A DNA stretch of 64,000 nt from Methylobacterium segetis (GTDB taxonomy: Bacteria; Pseudomonadota; Alphaproteobacteria; Rhizobiales; Beijerinckiaceae). The DNA lies in assembly GCF_004348265.1 (NCBI RefSeq), contig NZ_SMNT01000005.1, positions 28,978 to 92,977 of the forward strand. Reading direction: 5' to 3'. Positions 1-8,849 of the stretch are shown piece after piece (position 1 is the stretch's first letter; each line of letters begins with the position of its first letter). The notes under the pieces were generated by a model. The model saw nothing but the letters and a program-made list of their open reading frames with translations. It ran no database searches and was not told the DNA's origin. Made by a program: the position numbers and the translations under genes.

Positions 1-939
1 CGTGACGGTGTCGGAGTTCCACTTGGGATCCTTGGCGCAGGTCTTGAGGCCCCAGGCCGCGACGGCCTGACGGGTCGCCTCGCCGAGCACGGCGTGCCGG
101 TGGTAAACGTTCTCGAGACCTTCCTCGAACAGGCAGGCCAGCGCCTCGCGCAGGCCGTAGAGCAGCGGCAGCGGCGGGGTGTAGGGGAAGTAGCCGGTCG
201 GGTTCGCCTTCCGCTGGTCGGCGTAGTCGAAATAGACCTTGGCGAGGCGGTCGTTCTTGCCCGCCTGGCTCTCCGCGGCCTGCAGGCCCTTCGGGCTGAT
301 GCAGGCGACGCCGAGGCCGGCCGGCAGCATCAGGCCCTTCTGGGAGCCGGCGATCGCCGCGTCGACCTTCCACTCGTCGGCCTTGAACGGCAGCGAGCCG
401 ATCGAGGAGACGCCGTCGACGAAGAGCAGCGCCGGATGGCCGGCCGCGTCGATCGCCTTGCGCACGGCGCCGATGTCGCTCGTGACGCCCGTGGCGGTCT
501 CGTTGTGGACCACCATCACGGCCTTGATCTCGTGGTTCTTGTCGGCGCGCAGCGCCTCCTCGATCCGCTGCGGGTTGGCGCCCGTGCCCCAGGTCTCCTC
601 CTGGACGATCACGTCGAGGCCGAGCCGCTGGGCCATGTCGATCCAGAGGTGGCTGAACTGGCCGAAGCGCGAGGACAGCACCTTGTCGCCGCGGGCGAGG
701 GTGTTGCAGAGCGCGGATTCCCAGATGCCGGTGCCGCTCGCGGGGAACAGGAAGATGGTGCCGTCGGTGGAACCGAAGACCTTCTTGGTGTCCTCGAACA
801 GGGGCTTCGTCAGCGAGGGGAAGTCCACCGAGCGGTGGTCCTCGGACTGGACCAACATCGCGCGCAGCACGCGGTCCGGGATGTTCGTCGGGCCCGGCAC
901 GAAGAGATGGTTACGACCCGGCCGTCTCGTTGCCGCCAT
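1..939 (-). CDS. sgaA: Serine--glyoxylate aminotransferase, 3' end outside window
   Basis: Transaminates glyoxylate with serine to glycine and hydroxypyruvate, a core step of the serine cycle for C1 assimilation in the cytoplasm. The 313 visible codons begin MAATRRPGRNHLFVPGPTNI and include GSQKGLML with the probable PLP-binding lysine at residue 201, plus FVDGVSSIGS and the HNETATGV stretch of class V aminotransferases. The family is about 400 residues, so roughly the last quarter lies beyond base 1. The protein closely resembles Methylobacterium SgaA as I remember it. In those organisms sgaA heads an hprA-mtdA-fch operon, which would continue off the left edge; this is inferred. The ATG follows an AG-rich stretch and a long upstream gap. 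Confidence 0.95.
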   Translation of the reverse strand, partial: MAATRRPGRNHLFVPGPTNIPDRVLRAMLVQSEDHRSVDFPSLTKPLFEDTKKVFGSTDGTIFLFPASGTGIWESALCNTLARGDKVLSSRFGQFSHLWIDMAQRLGLDVIVQEETWGTGANPQRIEEALRADKNHEIKAVMVVHNETATGVTSDIGAVRKAIDAAGHPALLFVDGVSSIGSLPFKADEWKVDAAIAGSQKGLMLPAGLGVACISPKGLQAAESQAGKNDRLAKVYFDYADQRKANPTGYFPYTPPLPLLYGLREALACLFEEGLENVYHRHAVLGEATRQAVAAWGLKTCAKDPKWNSDTVT

Positions 940-1686
940 GTTGTGTCCTCCGATTTCCTAAACTGCTGACCGGCCCGATGGCCGGCGCCAGAATGATGTC
1001 AGTGAGCCAGCGTCGCTCGTTGGTGGCCCGTGGATGCCGTGATCCGAGGGGGCAGGCCCCTCGACCGCGGGGGTCGTCGCGTGGCCGCGGATTCGTGAGC
1101 CCCTCGCGGAGCCCCCGTTCTCCGGGAGCCCTCCCCCTGGCCGCGACGGCGCAGCGGGAGTTCCGTGGGACGCTCTGAGACGATCCGGTCCTCGCGGACC
1201 CCGCCGCCTGGAATAGGGCAGGCCGTGTTCAGAGGCCATTCCATTCCGACAACGTCGTCCGCCCCAGGTCAGATCATGGTGCCGAGCGGAGCGGCGCGGC
1301 GGCGTGAACCGCCCGCGGTCGCGGCACGCGTCATGCCGGTCGCCTCCGATGGGCCGGGAGCCTCAATGCGTCGAGCCGGCCGCGCTTGCAAGCACTCCCG
1401 ACGCGGTGTGGACACCTTCCTTCCTGCTACCGTTGATCCCATTGGCCGTTTCCGGCACCGGGCGAGCCCGGCGGTCTCCTTGGCCATGATTATGACCGGC
1501 TTCGCCAAGGAAGGAAAACTCAAAAAACTTGGGCATCCGTCCAAAAAATTTGTCGTGCACTGCAACGCAAGACTGCGTGATCGCCGCTTTTTCTTCGGCA
1601 CCGCAACATGAGAACCTGGGGGGCGTCATCAAACTGATACGGGAATCCGGTTTGGCTCGAGCCGTGACAGCCGCCGGGAGACGCTC
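940..1686. promoter_or_regulatory. Long intergenic region upstream of sgaA
   Basis: This 747-bp gap lies between two divergent genes, sgaA and the LpxH-like phosphatase. Open frames inside it have arginine/proline-rich translations typical of GC-rich non-coding DNA. One AT-rich patch at about 1512-1570 contains A-runs and stands out from the GC-rich surroundings. In Methylobacterium the sgaA promoter is known to be controlled by the LysR-type regulator QscR, so regulatory sites are expected here. I could not assign a specific site from the sequence. Confidence 0.45.
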
Positions 1687-2520
1687 GTGGCCGAAGACAC
1701 AGAGAAGGCGGTCCGCGTCCGGACGCTCTTCCTGTCCGACATGCATCTGGGCACGAAGGGCTGCCAGGCCGGCCTGCTGCTGGACTTCCTCAGGGATTAC
1801 GACGCGGACGAGATCTATCTCGTCGGCGACATCGTCGACGGGTGGCAGCTGCGCTCGGGGTGGTACTGGCCGCAATCGCACAACGACGTGGTGCAGAAGC
1901 TCCTGCGCAAGGTCCGCAAGGGCTCGACCATCGTCTACGTGCCCGGCAACCACGACGAGTTCCTGCGCGACTACATCGGCACCACTTTCGGCGGCGTCGA
2001 GATCGCCGAGAGCCGGATCCACATTGCGGCGGACGGCAAGCGCTACCTCGTCATTCACGGCGACCAATTCGACATGGTGGTGCGCCACGCCAAGTGGCTG
2101 GCCTATCTCGGCGACGGAGCCTACGCGCTGGCGCTCTCGGTCAACACCGTCCTCAACAGGGTCCGCCGCCGGCTCGGGCTCGCCTACTGGTCGCTCTCGG
2201 CCTGGGCGAAGCTGAAGGTGAAGAACGCCGTGAACTTCATCGGCAAGTTCGAGGAGTTCCTCACGGCCGAGGCCCGCCGCGTCGGCGCCGACGGCGTGAT
2301 CTGCGGCCATATCCACCACGCGGCGAACCGCGAGATCGAGGGCCTGCGCTACCTCAACACCGGCGACTGGGTGGAATCCTGCACGGCCATCGTCGAGCAT
2401 TACGACGGGCGCATGGAGGTCCTGCACTATCCGAGCCTGCTTCGCGCCCGCGAGGCGCAGGCCGCTTCCGCGCATCATGCGCAGCAGGAGGTGGCGCCGG
2501 GCCGCCGGGCCGTCGCGTGA
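1687..2520 (+). CDS. LpxH-like UDP-2,3-diacylglucosamine diphosphatase family metallophosphatase
   Basis: A 277-residue calcineurin-like phosphoesterase of the COG2908 type. All metal-binding motifs are present: SDMH (residues 17-20), GDIVDGW (47-53), GNHD (87-90), HGD (124-126) and GHIHH (207-211). LpxH relatives hydrolyse UDP-2,3-diacylglucosamine in lipid A synthesis, but this subgroup's true substrate is not settled. Start is GTG. The stop overlaps the GTG start of the following glycosyltransferase, so the two are probably translationally coupled and may act on the same envelope lipid. Class call firm; substrate uncertain. Confidence 0.85.
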   Translation: MAEDTEKAVRVRTLFLSDMHLGTKGCQAGLLLDFLRDYDADEIYLVGDIVDGWQLRSGWYWPQSHNDVVQKLLRKVRKGSTIVYVPGNHDEFLRDYIGTTFGGVEIAESRIHIAADGKRYLVIHGDQFDMVVRHAKWLAYLGDGAYALALSVNTVLNRVRRRLGLAYWSLSAWAKLKVKNAVNFIGKFEEFLTAEARRVGADGVICGHIHHAANREIEGLRYLNTGDWVESCTAIVEHYDGRMEVLHYPSLLRAREAQAASAHHAQQEVAPGRRAVA

Positions 2521-3581
2521 GGTTGCTCATCGCCACCGACGCCTGGCACCCGCAGGTCAACGGCGTCGTCCGCTCGCTGGAGCACATGGCGCGGGCGGGC
2601 CGCGACCTCGGCTACGATCCGGTCTTCCTGACGCACCGGGATTTTCCCTCGGTGCCGCTGCCGGGCTACCCGGAGATCCGCCTCGCCTACGCCGCGCGCG
2701 GCAGGCTCGAGGCGCGGATCTCCGAGATCGCGCCGTCCCACATCCACATCGCGACCGAGGGGACGGTGGGTTACGCCGCGCGGCGCTACTGCCTCGCGCA
2801 AGGACGCCCCTTCACCACGAGCTACCACACCCGCTTTCCCGAATACCTCGCCGCCCGGGCGCCGGTGCCGCAAGCCTGGAGCTATACGTGGCTGCGGCGC
2901 TTCCACGGGGCGGCGAGCGGGACCATGGTGAGCACGCCGTCGCTCGAACGCGAGTTGGCGGGCCGGGGCTTCGCGAACCTGATGCGCTGGACCCGGGGCG
3001 TCGACACCGACCTGTTCCGCCCGCAGGATTCGGACGCGCTCGATGGGCTTCCGCGCCCCCTCTTCCTGTTCGTCGGCCGGCTCGCGGTCGAGAAGAACGT
3101 CTCGGCCTTCCTCGGCCTCGACCTGCCGGGCACGAAGGTCGTCGTCGGCGATGGGCCCGACCGGGCACGCCTCGCGGCGCTGGCGCCCGAGGCCCGCTTC
3201 CTCGGGACGCGCACCGGCGCGGATCTGGCGCGGATCTATGCCGCGGCCGACGTCTTCGTGTTCCCCAGCCTCACCGACACGTTCGGGATCGTTCTCCTCG
3301 AGGCTCTGGCCTGCGGCCTGCCCGTAGCCGCCTATCCGGTCACGGGACCGATCGACGTCATCGGCGGGACGGGGGCCGGCATCCTCGACGCCGACCTTCG
3401 GCAGGCCGCGCTTGCGGCACTCACGATCCCGCGCCGGCGCTGCCGCGAGGAGGCCCTGCGCTACACCTGGGCCGAGAGCGCGCGCCAGTTCTACGGGAAT
3501 GTCGAGGTCGCCCATCAGCGCGGCGCCCTCCGGCAGCGCGCGGCCCGAAATCCGGCCGCATCCATGGTGGAGCTCGGCTGA
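2517..3581 (+). CDS. GT4-family glycosyltransferase (MgtA/mannosyltransferase-like)
   Basis: 354 residues. The N-terminal TDAWHPQVNGVVRSLEHM is the usual opening of the alpha-mannosyltransferase/SQDG-synthase-like branch of GT4 enzymes. FVGRLAVEKN and the acidic/glycine motif TDTFGIVLLEALACGLP form the C-terminal nucleotide-sugar domain. The GTG at 2517 overlaps the upstream stop by four bases (GTGA), which decides the start; the frame is open further upstream but antisense-like. Role inferred: glycosylation of a membrane glycolipid, coupled to the LpxH-like phosphatase. Donor and acceptor cannot be told from the sequence. Confidence 0.85.
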   Translation: MRLLIATDAWHPQVNGVVRSLEHMARAGRDLGYDPVFLTHRDFPSVPLPGYPEIRLAYAARGRLEARISEIAPSHIHIATEGTVGYAARRYCLAQGRPFTTSYHTRFPEYLAARAPVPQAWSYTWLRRFHGAASGTMVSTPSLERELAGRGFANLMRWTRGVDTDLFRPQDSDALDGLPRPLFLFVGRLAVEKNVSAFLGLDLPGTKVVVGDGPDRARLAALAPEARFLGTRTGADLARIYAAADVFVFPSLTDTFGIVLLEALACGLPVAAYPVTGPIDVIGGTGAGILDADLRQAALAALTIPRRRCREEALRYTWAESARQFYGNVEVAHQRGALRQRAARNPAASMVELG

Positions 3582-3662
3582 GAAAGGCGGCCGGAAGCGC
3601 GTGACGCGCGCGGCCGTTGATGCGAAGGGAGGGCCTCGCGATCCCCTCCCACGAGCCGCCCC

Positions 3663-4262
3663 ATGCCTCCTTTCGACCCCGCGCGCGCGGCGGATTACCC
3701 CGCCGTCATCGGCTGCGACGAGGTCGGCCGCGGCGCGCTCTGCGGCCCGGTCGTCGTGGCCGCGGTCTGGTTCGATCCCACCGCCCTGCCGTCCGAGATC
3801 CTCGGTCGGCTCGACGACAGCAAGCGCTTGAAGCCGGTTCACCGCGAGGCCCTGGTGCCGCTGATCCGCGCTCATGCGCGCGTCGCCGTCGCGGCGGGCT
3901 CGCGCGCCCTCGTCGACCGCATCAACGTGCGGGCTGCGACCCTCGACGCGATGGCTCGAGCCGTGGCGCGGCTCGGCCTCGACGCGCCCGTGATGGTGGA
4001 TGGGCGTGACGCGATTCCCGGTCTCGATGCCGAGTGCCGCGCCGTGATCGGCGGCGACAGGCTGGTCCCGCAGATCGCCGCCGCCTCGATCGTCGCCAAG
4101 TGCCTGCGCGACGGCCTGATGCGGGCGCTCGCCCGCCGCCACCCGGACTACGCCTGGGATCGGAATGTCGGCTACGGCACCGCCGCCCACCTCGACGGCC
4201 TCGCCCGGATCGGCCGCAGCCCGCACCACAGGCTCAGCTTCACGCGCTCTCTCGGCGTCTGA
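3663..4262 (+). CDS. rnhB: Ribonuclease HII
   Basis: 199 residues. It cleaves the RNA strand of RNA-DNA hybrids and starts removal of misincorporated ribonucleotides. Visible signatures are GCDEVGRGALCGPVVVAA (acidic pair at about residues 19-20), LDDSKRLKP, MVDGRD and the C-terminal RNVGYGTAAHLDGL ending in PHHRLSF. Length is normal for the family. It ends five bases before the convergent radical SAM gene. Confidence 0.96.
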   Translation: MPPFDPARAADYPAVIGCDEVGRGALCGPVVVAAVWFDPTALPSEILGRLDDSKRLKPVHREALVPLIRAHARVAVAAGSRALVDRINVRAATLDAMARAVARLGLDAPVMVDGRDAIPGLDAECRAVIGGDRLVPQIAAASIVAKCLRDGLMRALARRHPDYAWDRNVGYGTAAHLDGLARIGRSPHHRLSFTRSLGV

Positions 4263-4267
4263 CCCTC

Positions 4268-5374
4268 TCAGAACAGGCTGAGCTGCGCGCCCGGAGGCGA
4301 GAAGGCGTCGGCGTTGAGCGTGACGCGCTCGCCGGCAAAGCCGAGCCGCGCCTTGGCGAGGCGCATGCGCTGCGCGATCAGATCGGCGTAGGGCCCCTCC
4401 CCCACCATGCGCCGCCCGAAGGCGGCGTCGTAGACCTTGCCGCCGCGTGCCTGCCGGACGAGGGAGAAGACGTGCTGGGCCCGGCCGGGATAGTGCTCCG
4501 CGAACCAGTCGGAGACGAGGGCGTCGAGTTCGTGCGGCAGGCGCAGCAGCACGTGGTTCGCTTCGCCTGCGCCGCGAGCCCGCGCCTCGGCGAGGATGGC
4601 CTCGATCTCGTGGTCGTTGAGAGAGGGGATGACGGGCGCCACGATCACCATCACGGGGATGCCCATCGCGCTGAGCCGCTCGATTGCCTCGAGGCGCTTC
4701 AGCGGATGCGGAGCGCGGGGCTCCAGGCGGCGGGCGAGCGCGGGATCGAGGGTCGTGACGGAGACCGCGACCTTCACGAGGCGGTCCGCCGCCATCGCGG
4801 CCAGGATGTCGGCGTCGCGCACCACGAGGTTCGACTTCGTGACGATGCCGACCGGGTGCCGAAAGCGGGCAAGGACTTCGAGAACGCTTCGGGTGATCCG
4901 GTGCGTCCGCTCGATCGGCTGATAGGGGTCGGTGGCCGTGCCGAGCGCGATCGTGCGCGGGCTGTAGCCCGGCGCCGACAGTTCCCGCTCTAAGAGCTTC
5001 GCCGCGTCCGGCTTGGTGAAGAGGCGGGTCTCGAAGTCGAGCCCGGGCGACAGGCCGACATAGGCGTGGTTCGGCCGCGCGAAGCAGTAGATGCAGCCGT
5101 GCTCGCAGCCCCGATAGGGATTGATGGAGCGATCGAAGGGAATGTCGGGCGAGGCGTTGCGGGTGATGATGTGGCAGGCCCGCTCCGGCAGGACCTCGGT
5201 GCGCAGTCGCGCCGTCTCGGAGGGGCCCCAGCCGTCGTCGAAGATCTCGCGGCCCGACCGCTCGAAGCGCCCGGACGGGTTGGCGGTGGCACCCCGGCCG
5301 CGCCGGGCGGGCGCCTCGACGCCCGTGTCGGAAAGACGCCGCTGCGACTCGCCGTCCGGCAGGTGCTTGGTCAT
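4268..5374 (-). CDS. PA0069-family radical SAM protein
   Basis: 368 residues. The radical SAM CxxxCxxC cluster is C90-C94-C97 in RGCEHGCIYCFARPNHAYVG, followed by LGTATDPYQP and VGIVTKSNLVVRD, which typify the PA0069/spore photoproduct lyase-like group. The substrate of this group is not known to me. The N-terminal 60 residues are basic and low-complexity, as in relatives. It converges on rnhB and is divergent from the GT-A-like gene to its right. Confidence 0.9.
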   Translation of the reverse strand: MTKHLPDGESQRRLSDTGVEAPARRGRGATANPSGRFERSGREIFDDGWGPSETARLRTEVLPERACHIITRNASPDIPFDRSINPYRGCEHGCIYCFARPNHAYVGLSPGLDFETRLFTKPDAAKLLERELSAPGYSPRTIALGTATDPYQPIERTHRITRSVLEVLARFRHPVGIVTKSNLVVRDADILAAMAADRLVKVAVSVTTLDPALARRLEPRAPHPLKRLEAIERLSAMGIPVMVIVAPVIPSLNDHEIEAILAEARARGAGEANHVLLRLPHELDALVSDWFAEHYPGRAQHVFSLVRQARGGKVYDAAFGRRMVGEGPYADLIAQRMRLAKARLGFAGERVTLNADAFSPPGAQLSLF

Positions 5375-5551
5375 GCGATGGTATTCCGGACCGCCTCTTC
5401 GCTTGGGGACTAGAACATAAAGCGAACATGAGCGAGTCCGCCTGCATCAATTTCGAGCATTTCCGGTGCATTTCCCTCAGGTGCGCGGTCGGGGCTGATC
5501 CTGCGCTGCCTTGGCCTGTCGCTTTCGCGTGAAAATGGTCTATGGGCGCGC

Positions 5552-6073
5552 ATGATCTCCGCCCTGACCTACGTGGCCCGACCGGCAGATCCGGACGCGA
5601 TCGATCGCCTCGCGGACACCCTCGCCGCCCTCGTCACCGGGGTGGCGGCGGGGCTGATCGGCGATGCGGTGATCGTCGTGCCCGTGCCGAACGAGCCCGT
5701 CGCGACGGTCGCCGAGGCGACGGGCGCCGCCCTCGTGGTGCGGCCGCGGGGCGCCTCGCCCTGGGCCGCGGGCGCGAAGGCGGCCCGGCGGGAATGGGTT
5801 CTGTGCCTTGAGGCGGGGGACGTTCCGGCCGAGGGCTGGATCCGCGCCCTCGACCGCTTCGTGAACACGGCGCGGCCCGACGTGGCCCTGGCACGGCTAC
5901 GGCGCCCGCACGCGAACCTGCCGGCCCGCCTCGCGACGAAGGGCGAGCGCGTGCTCGGCGTCAGCGCCCCGCGCCCGGGCGACCTGGTGCGCCGCGAGCG
6001 CCTCGTGGCAGGCCCGAGCTTCACCCCGCGCCTGAAGCCGCGCCTCCTCGCGGCGCGCCTCGAACGGGCCTGA
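5552..6073 (+). CDS. Short glycosyltransferase family 2-like protein
   Basis: 173 residues starting MISALTYVARPADPDAIDRL. It keeps a GT-A-like layout: an opening beta strand, a central strand VIVVPVPNE, GAALVVRP and REWVLCLEAGDVPAEGWI, which resembles the acidic nucleotide-binding segment of family 2 enzymes. It is much shorter than a full GT2 (about 250 or more), so it may be a degenerate or accessory form. No clear Shine-Dalgarno precedes the ATG. It converges on moaB, with seven bases between them. Confidence 0.6.
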   Translation: MISALTYVARPADPDAIDRLADTLAALVTGVAAGLIGDAVIVVPVPNEPVATVAEATGAALVVRPRGASPWAAGAKAARREWVLCLEAGDVPAEGWIRALDRFVNTARPDVALARLRRPHANLPARLATKGERVLGVSAPRPGDLVRRERLVAGPSFTPRLKPRLLAARLERA

Positions 6074-6079
6074 TCCGCC

Positions 6080-6637
6080 TCAGACGGTCACGGACGCGCC
6101 GCGGCGCAGGTGCTCGTCGAGGCGGGGCATGATCTCGACGAAGTTGCAGGGCCGATGCCGATAGTCGAGCTGCTGAGCGAGAATGCCGTCCCAGGCATCC
6201 TTGCAGGCACCGGGCGATCCCGGGAGCACGAAGACGTAGGTGGCGTTGACGACGCCTGCAGTTGCCCGCGACTGCAGGGTCGAGGTGCCGATCTTGTCGT
6301 AGGAGATCCGGTGGAACACCGCCGAGAACCCGTCCATGCGCTTCTCGAACAGGGGCTCTAGGGCCTCGGGCGTCACGTCGCGGCCCGTGAAGCCGGTTCC
6401 GCCGGTGGTGATGACGACGTCGATGCCGGGATCGCGCGACCACGCCTCCACCTGCCCGCGGATCGCGGCCACCTCATCGGGCACGATGGCGCGCGCCGCG
6501 AGCCCGTGGCCGGCCGCCGCGAGGCGCTGGACGAGGGTGTCGCCCGAGCGGTCGTCCTCGGGGCGGCGCGTGTCCGAGACCGTGAGCACGGCGATCGAGA
6601 GGGGTATGAAGCTGCGCGAGGCGTCGGAGGCAGGCAT
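6080..6637 (-). CDS. moaB: Molybdenum cofactor biosynthesis protein B
   Basis: 185 residues of the MoaB/Mog fold, thought to adenylylate molybdopterin or assist metal insertion. Motifs: AVLTVSDTRRPEDDRSG, VVITTGGTGFTGRDVTPEAL, and near the C-terminus LPGSPGACKDAWDG. The frame is open upstream to 7024, but that part is low-complexity and overlaps the start of the divergent glycosyltransferase; MPASDASRSFIPLSIAVLTV is the natural start. A candidate client enzyme in the window is the molybdenum hydroxylase at 39.9-42.6 kb. Confidence 0.9.
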   Translation of the reverse strand: MPASDASRSFIPLSIAVLTVSDTRRPEDDRSGDTLVQRLAAAGHGLAARAIVPDEVAAIRGQVEAWSRDPGIDVVITTGGTGFTGRDVTPEALEPLFEKRMDGFSAVFHRISYDKIGTSTLQSRATAGVVNATYVFVLPGSPGACKDAWDGILAQQLDYRHRPCNFVEIMPRLDEHLRRGASVTV

Positions 6638-6812
6638 GGGGCGGGCTCGCAGGAGGGCCGGGCTTCGGGGCGGGAACGCTTCCCCGGACCGGGCCATGAG
6701 ATAGGCCCGGCGGCCGGCCCTGGAAAGCGGCCCGGCGGAAAGGGCTTCGTCAACCTCTGCAGGCCAGGATGAAGGCTCCTCGACCCGTGACGCAGCCCGC
6801 CCGGCGACACCC

Positions 6813-8849
6813 GTGAAGCGCTCCTTCGACGACCCGAGTGACGGCGTGCCCGAGGCTGCGCCCCCAGGCGGCGGGGGCCGGCCAGCCCACGGCATCGCGG
6901 GCTGGCCGGGACAGGGCCAGCGCGGGGCGGACGCACGGCCGGACAGCCTTCCGGACGGACGGCCCTGGCCGCGCCTGCGCATCGTCACGGTCTCGGACGG
7001 CACGGAGGAAGGGCTCGCGGACACGCTGGCCTCGGTGCTGGCTCAGGGCTACCCGGAGGCGCGCCACGACGTCCTGCCCCCGGCCACGCTCGCGGACGGC
7101 GCCTTCCCCGATGCCGGCGCGGCGGACCACGTCCTGATCCTGCGCGCGGGCGACATGTTGGCTCCCGGCGCCCTCACGGCCCTCGCCCTCGAAGCGGCGC
7201 TGACGGGAGCGGCGGCCGTGGCTGGCCTGCGGGTGCTTTACGACGCGGCCGTGACGGGCCTCGACGCGCCGTCCCTCGACGCAGGCTTCGAGGACGATGG
7301 CGATCCGCAATCCGGCGGCGAGATCCTGTTCGCAAGCTCGGCCTTCGATGGGAGGCCGACTCGCCCGGCCGAACTCTGGGCCCGTCTCGCGGCGATGGGG
7401 GCGCCGCTCGTCCGGATCGGTCGGCCCGTCCTCCTCCAGCGTGATTCGGCCGCGCCCGAGCCGATCGAGGGCCTATCGATCGTGTCGCTGACCGGAGCGG
7501 GGCACCGGGGCGGCGCCGGCATTGCCCAGCGCCGCCTCGGCGAGGCGCTCCGGCTCTCGGGCCACCGCGTGGCGCAGATGGCCCTGACAGATGAGTCGCC
7601 CCCCGCAGCGGCCGAGTGGACCGACGCCTTCCCGGGCACGGAGGCGACGATCCGCCAGTTAGGCCCGGACCTCGTCATCGCCGGCAACCTGCATGGCGCG
7701 ACGCGCAGCCTCGACATCCTCGGACGCCTCGGCGCCACGGCGCGGACCGCCCTCGTCCTGCACGACCTGTTCCCCCTCACCGGGCGCTGCGCCTACCCGA
7801 AGGGCTGCACCCGCATCGCGGTGGGCTGCGACGCGGCCTGTCCCACCCCCGACGAGTATCCGCAACTCCGCCGGAACCGCATTCCCGGACTGCACGTCCG
7901 CAAGCGCTCGGTCCTCGGCGCACCGGGCGGTCCGCTCCTCCTCGCCAATTCCCGGTGGACGGCCGAGCGGGCGCGGGACTACGCCCCGCCCGCGACCCGC
8001 GTCGCGCAGATCGCCCTGGCCTTCCCGACCGGGGTCTTCGCGCCCGGCGACCGGGCGGCCCTGCGGCGCCGGCTGGGGCTGCCCGCCGACGATGTGCTGG
8101 TGATGTTCTCCGCGGTCATCGTCGACGCGCCGGACAAGGGGGTGGCCGACCTCGTCGACGCCCTGCGCCGCGTGGCGCGGCCGGGGATCGGCTTCGTCGC
8201 CGTCGGCCGGCTCGACGATCCGGCGCGGCTCGGCCTGCCGAACCTGCACGCGCCGGGTCCGATCGGCGAGGAGGCCGAGCTCGCGGCCTGGTACGGGGCC
8301 TGCGACCTCCACGTCACGGCGAGCCGGCTGGAGACGCTGGGCCAGACGCCGATCGAGGCGGGCCTGTGCGGCACGCCGACCCTCGCCTACCGCGCGACGG
8401 GGCTGACCACGGCCGTCATCGACGGCGTCACCGGACGGCTCGTGCCGGAGGTTCCGGGCGCCCTCGCAGCGGCCCTGGACGAGCTCGTCTCGGACGGGGC
8501 GGCGCGGCGGCGGCTCGGTGCCTTCGCCCGCATCGCCCTCGAGAACCGCTTCAGCTACGCCGCCGCCTCCATGTCGATCGAGGCCGCGCTCGCGACGTCG
8601 GGCATCCTGCCCCGGCGGACAGGCCGCCCGCGCTTCGCCCCCGAGATGCTCGCCCGGTTTGATCTGGCGGCCGACCGGCACGGCGGCGAGGGCGGCACCG
8701 TCGATGCGCCCTCCCCGCCGCTGGTCCGGCGGCTCCGGCAGGCGAAGCACGCACTCCTCGGCCGCAACCTTCCCTTCTGGGCGCGCCGCAGCCTCTACCT
8801 CGCCACGCGCCTGCGCGGCGCCCTGCGCCGAAGGGGAATCAACGCGTGA
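6813..8849 (+). CDS. Two-part glycosyltransferase (GT2-like N-terminus, GT4 C-terminus), exopolysaccharide module
   Basis: 678 residues. After a disordered Pro/Gly leader, residues about 55-160 look like a reduced GT-A fold (RIVTVSDGTEEGLADTLASV, then LILRAGDML). Residues about 220-600 form a GT4 enzyme: GAGHRGGAGIAQRRLGEALR, LVLHDLFPLTGRCAYP with a Cys-rich PKGCTRIAVGCDAACP segment, a phosphate-binding region near VDAPDKGVADLV, and EAGLCGTPTLAY. This Cys-rich pattern recurs in WcaL-like polysaccharide glycosyltransferases. Its stop overlaps the GTG start of the next glycosyltransferase. Sugar specificity unknown. Confidence 0.8.
   Translation: MKRSFDDPSDGVPEAAPPGGGGRPAHGIAGWPGQGQRGADARPDSLPDGRPWPRLRIVTVSDGTEEGLADTLASVLAQGYPEARHDVLPPATLADGAFPDAGAADHVLILRAGDMLAPGALTALALEAALTGAAAVAGLRVLYDAAVTGLDAPSLDAGFEDDGDPQSGGEILFASSAFDGRPTRPAELWARLAAMGAPLVRIGRPVLLQRDSAAPEPIEGLSIVSLTGAGHRGGAGIAQRRLGEALRLSGHRVAQMALTDESPPAAAEWTDAFPGTEATIRQLGPDLVIAGNLHGATRSLDILGRLGATARTALVLHDLFPLTGRCAYPKGCTRIAVGCDAACPTPDEYPQLRRNRIPGLHVRKRSVLGAPGGPLLLANSRWTAERARDYAPPATRVAQIALAFPTGVFAPGDRAALRRRLGLPADDVLVMFSAVIVDAPDKGVADLVDALRRVARPGIGFVAVGRLDDPARLGLPNLHAPGPIGEEAELAAWYGACDLHVTASRLETLGQTPIEAGLCGTPTLAYRATGLTTAVIDGVTGRLVPEVPGALAAALDELVSDGAARRRLGAFARIALENRFSYAAASMSIEAALATSGILPRRTGRPRFAPEMLARFDLAADRHGGEGGTVDAPSPPLVRRLRQAKHALLGRNLPFWARRSLYLATRLRGALRRRGINA

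Noticed and set aside
94..969. Open frame on the plus strand at the left edge
   Set aside because: Antisense shadow of sgaA, whose minus-strand translation has strong family identity.
1165..1611. Possible gene in the sgaA leader
   Set aside because: 148-codon frame with noise-like composition (Arg/Pro/Ala), no ribosome site and antisense alternatives of equal length.
2475..5471. 998-codon open frame on the minus strand
   Set aside because: Antisense to the GT4 and rnhB genes; the part overlapping the radical SAM gene is in a shifted frame. No domain in its translation.
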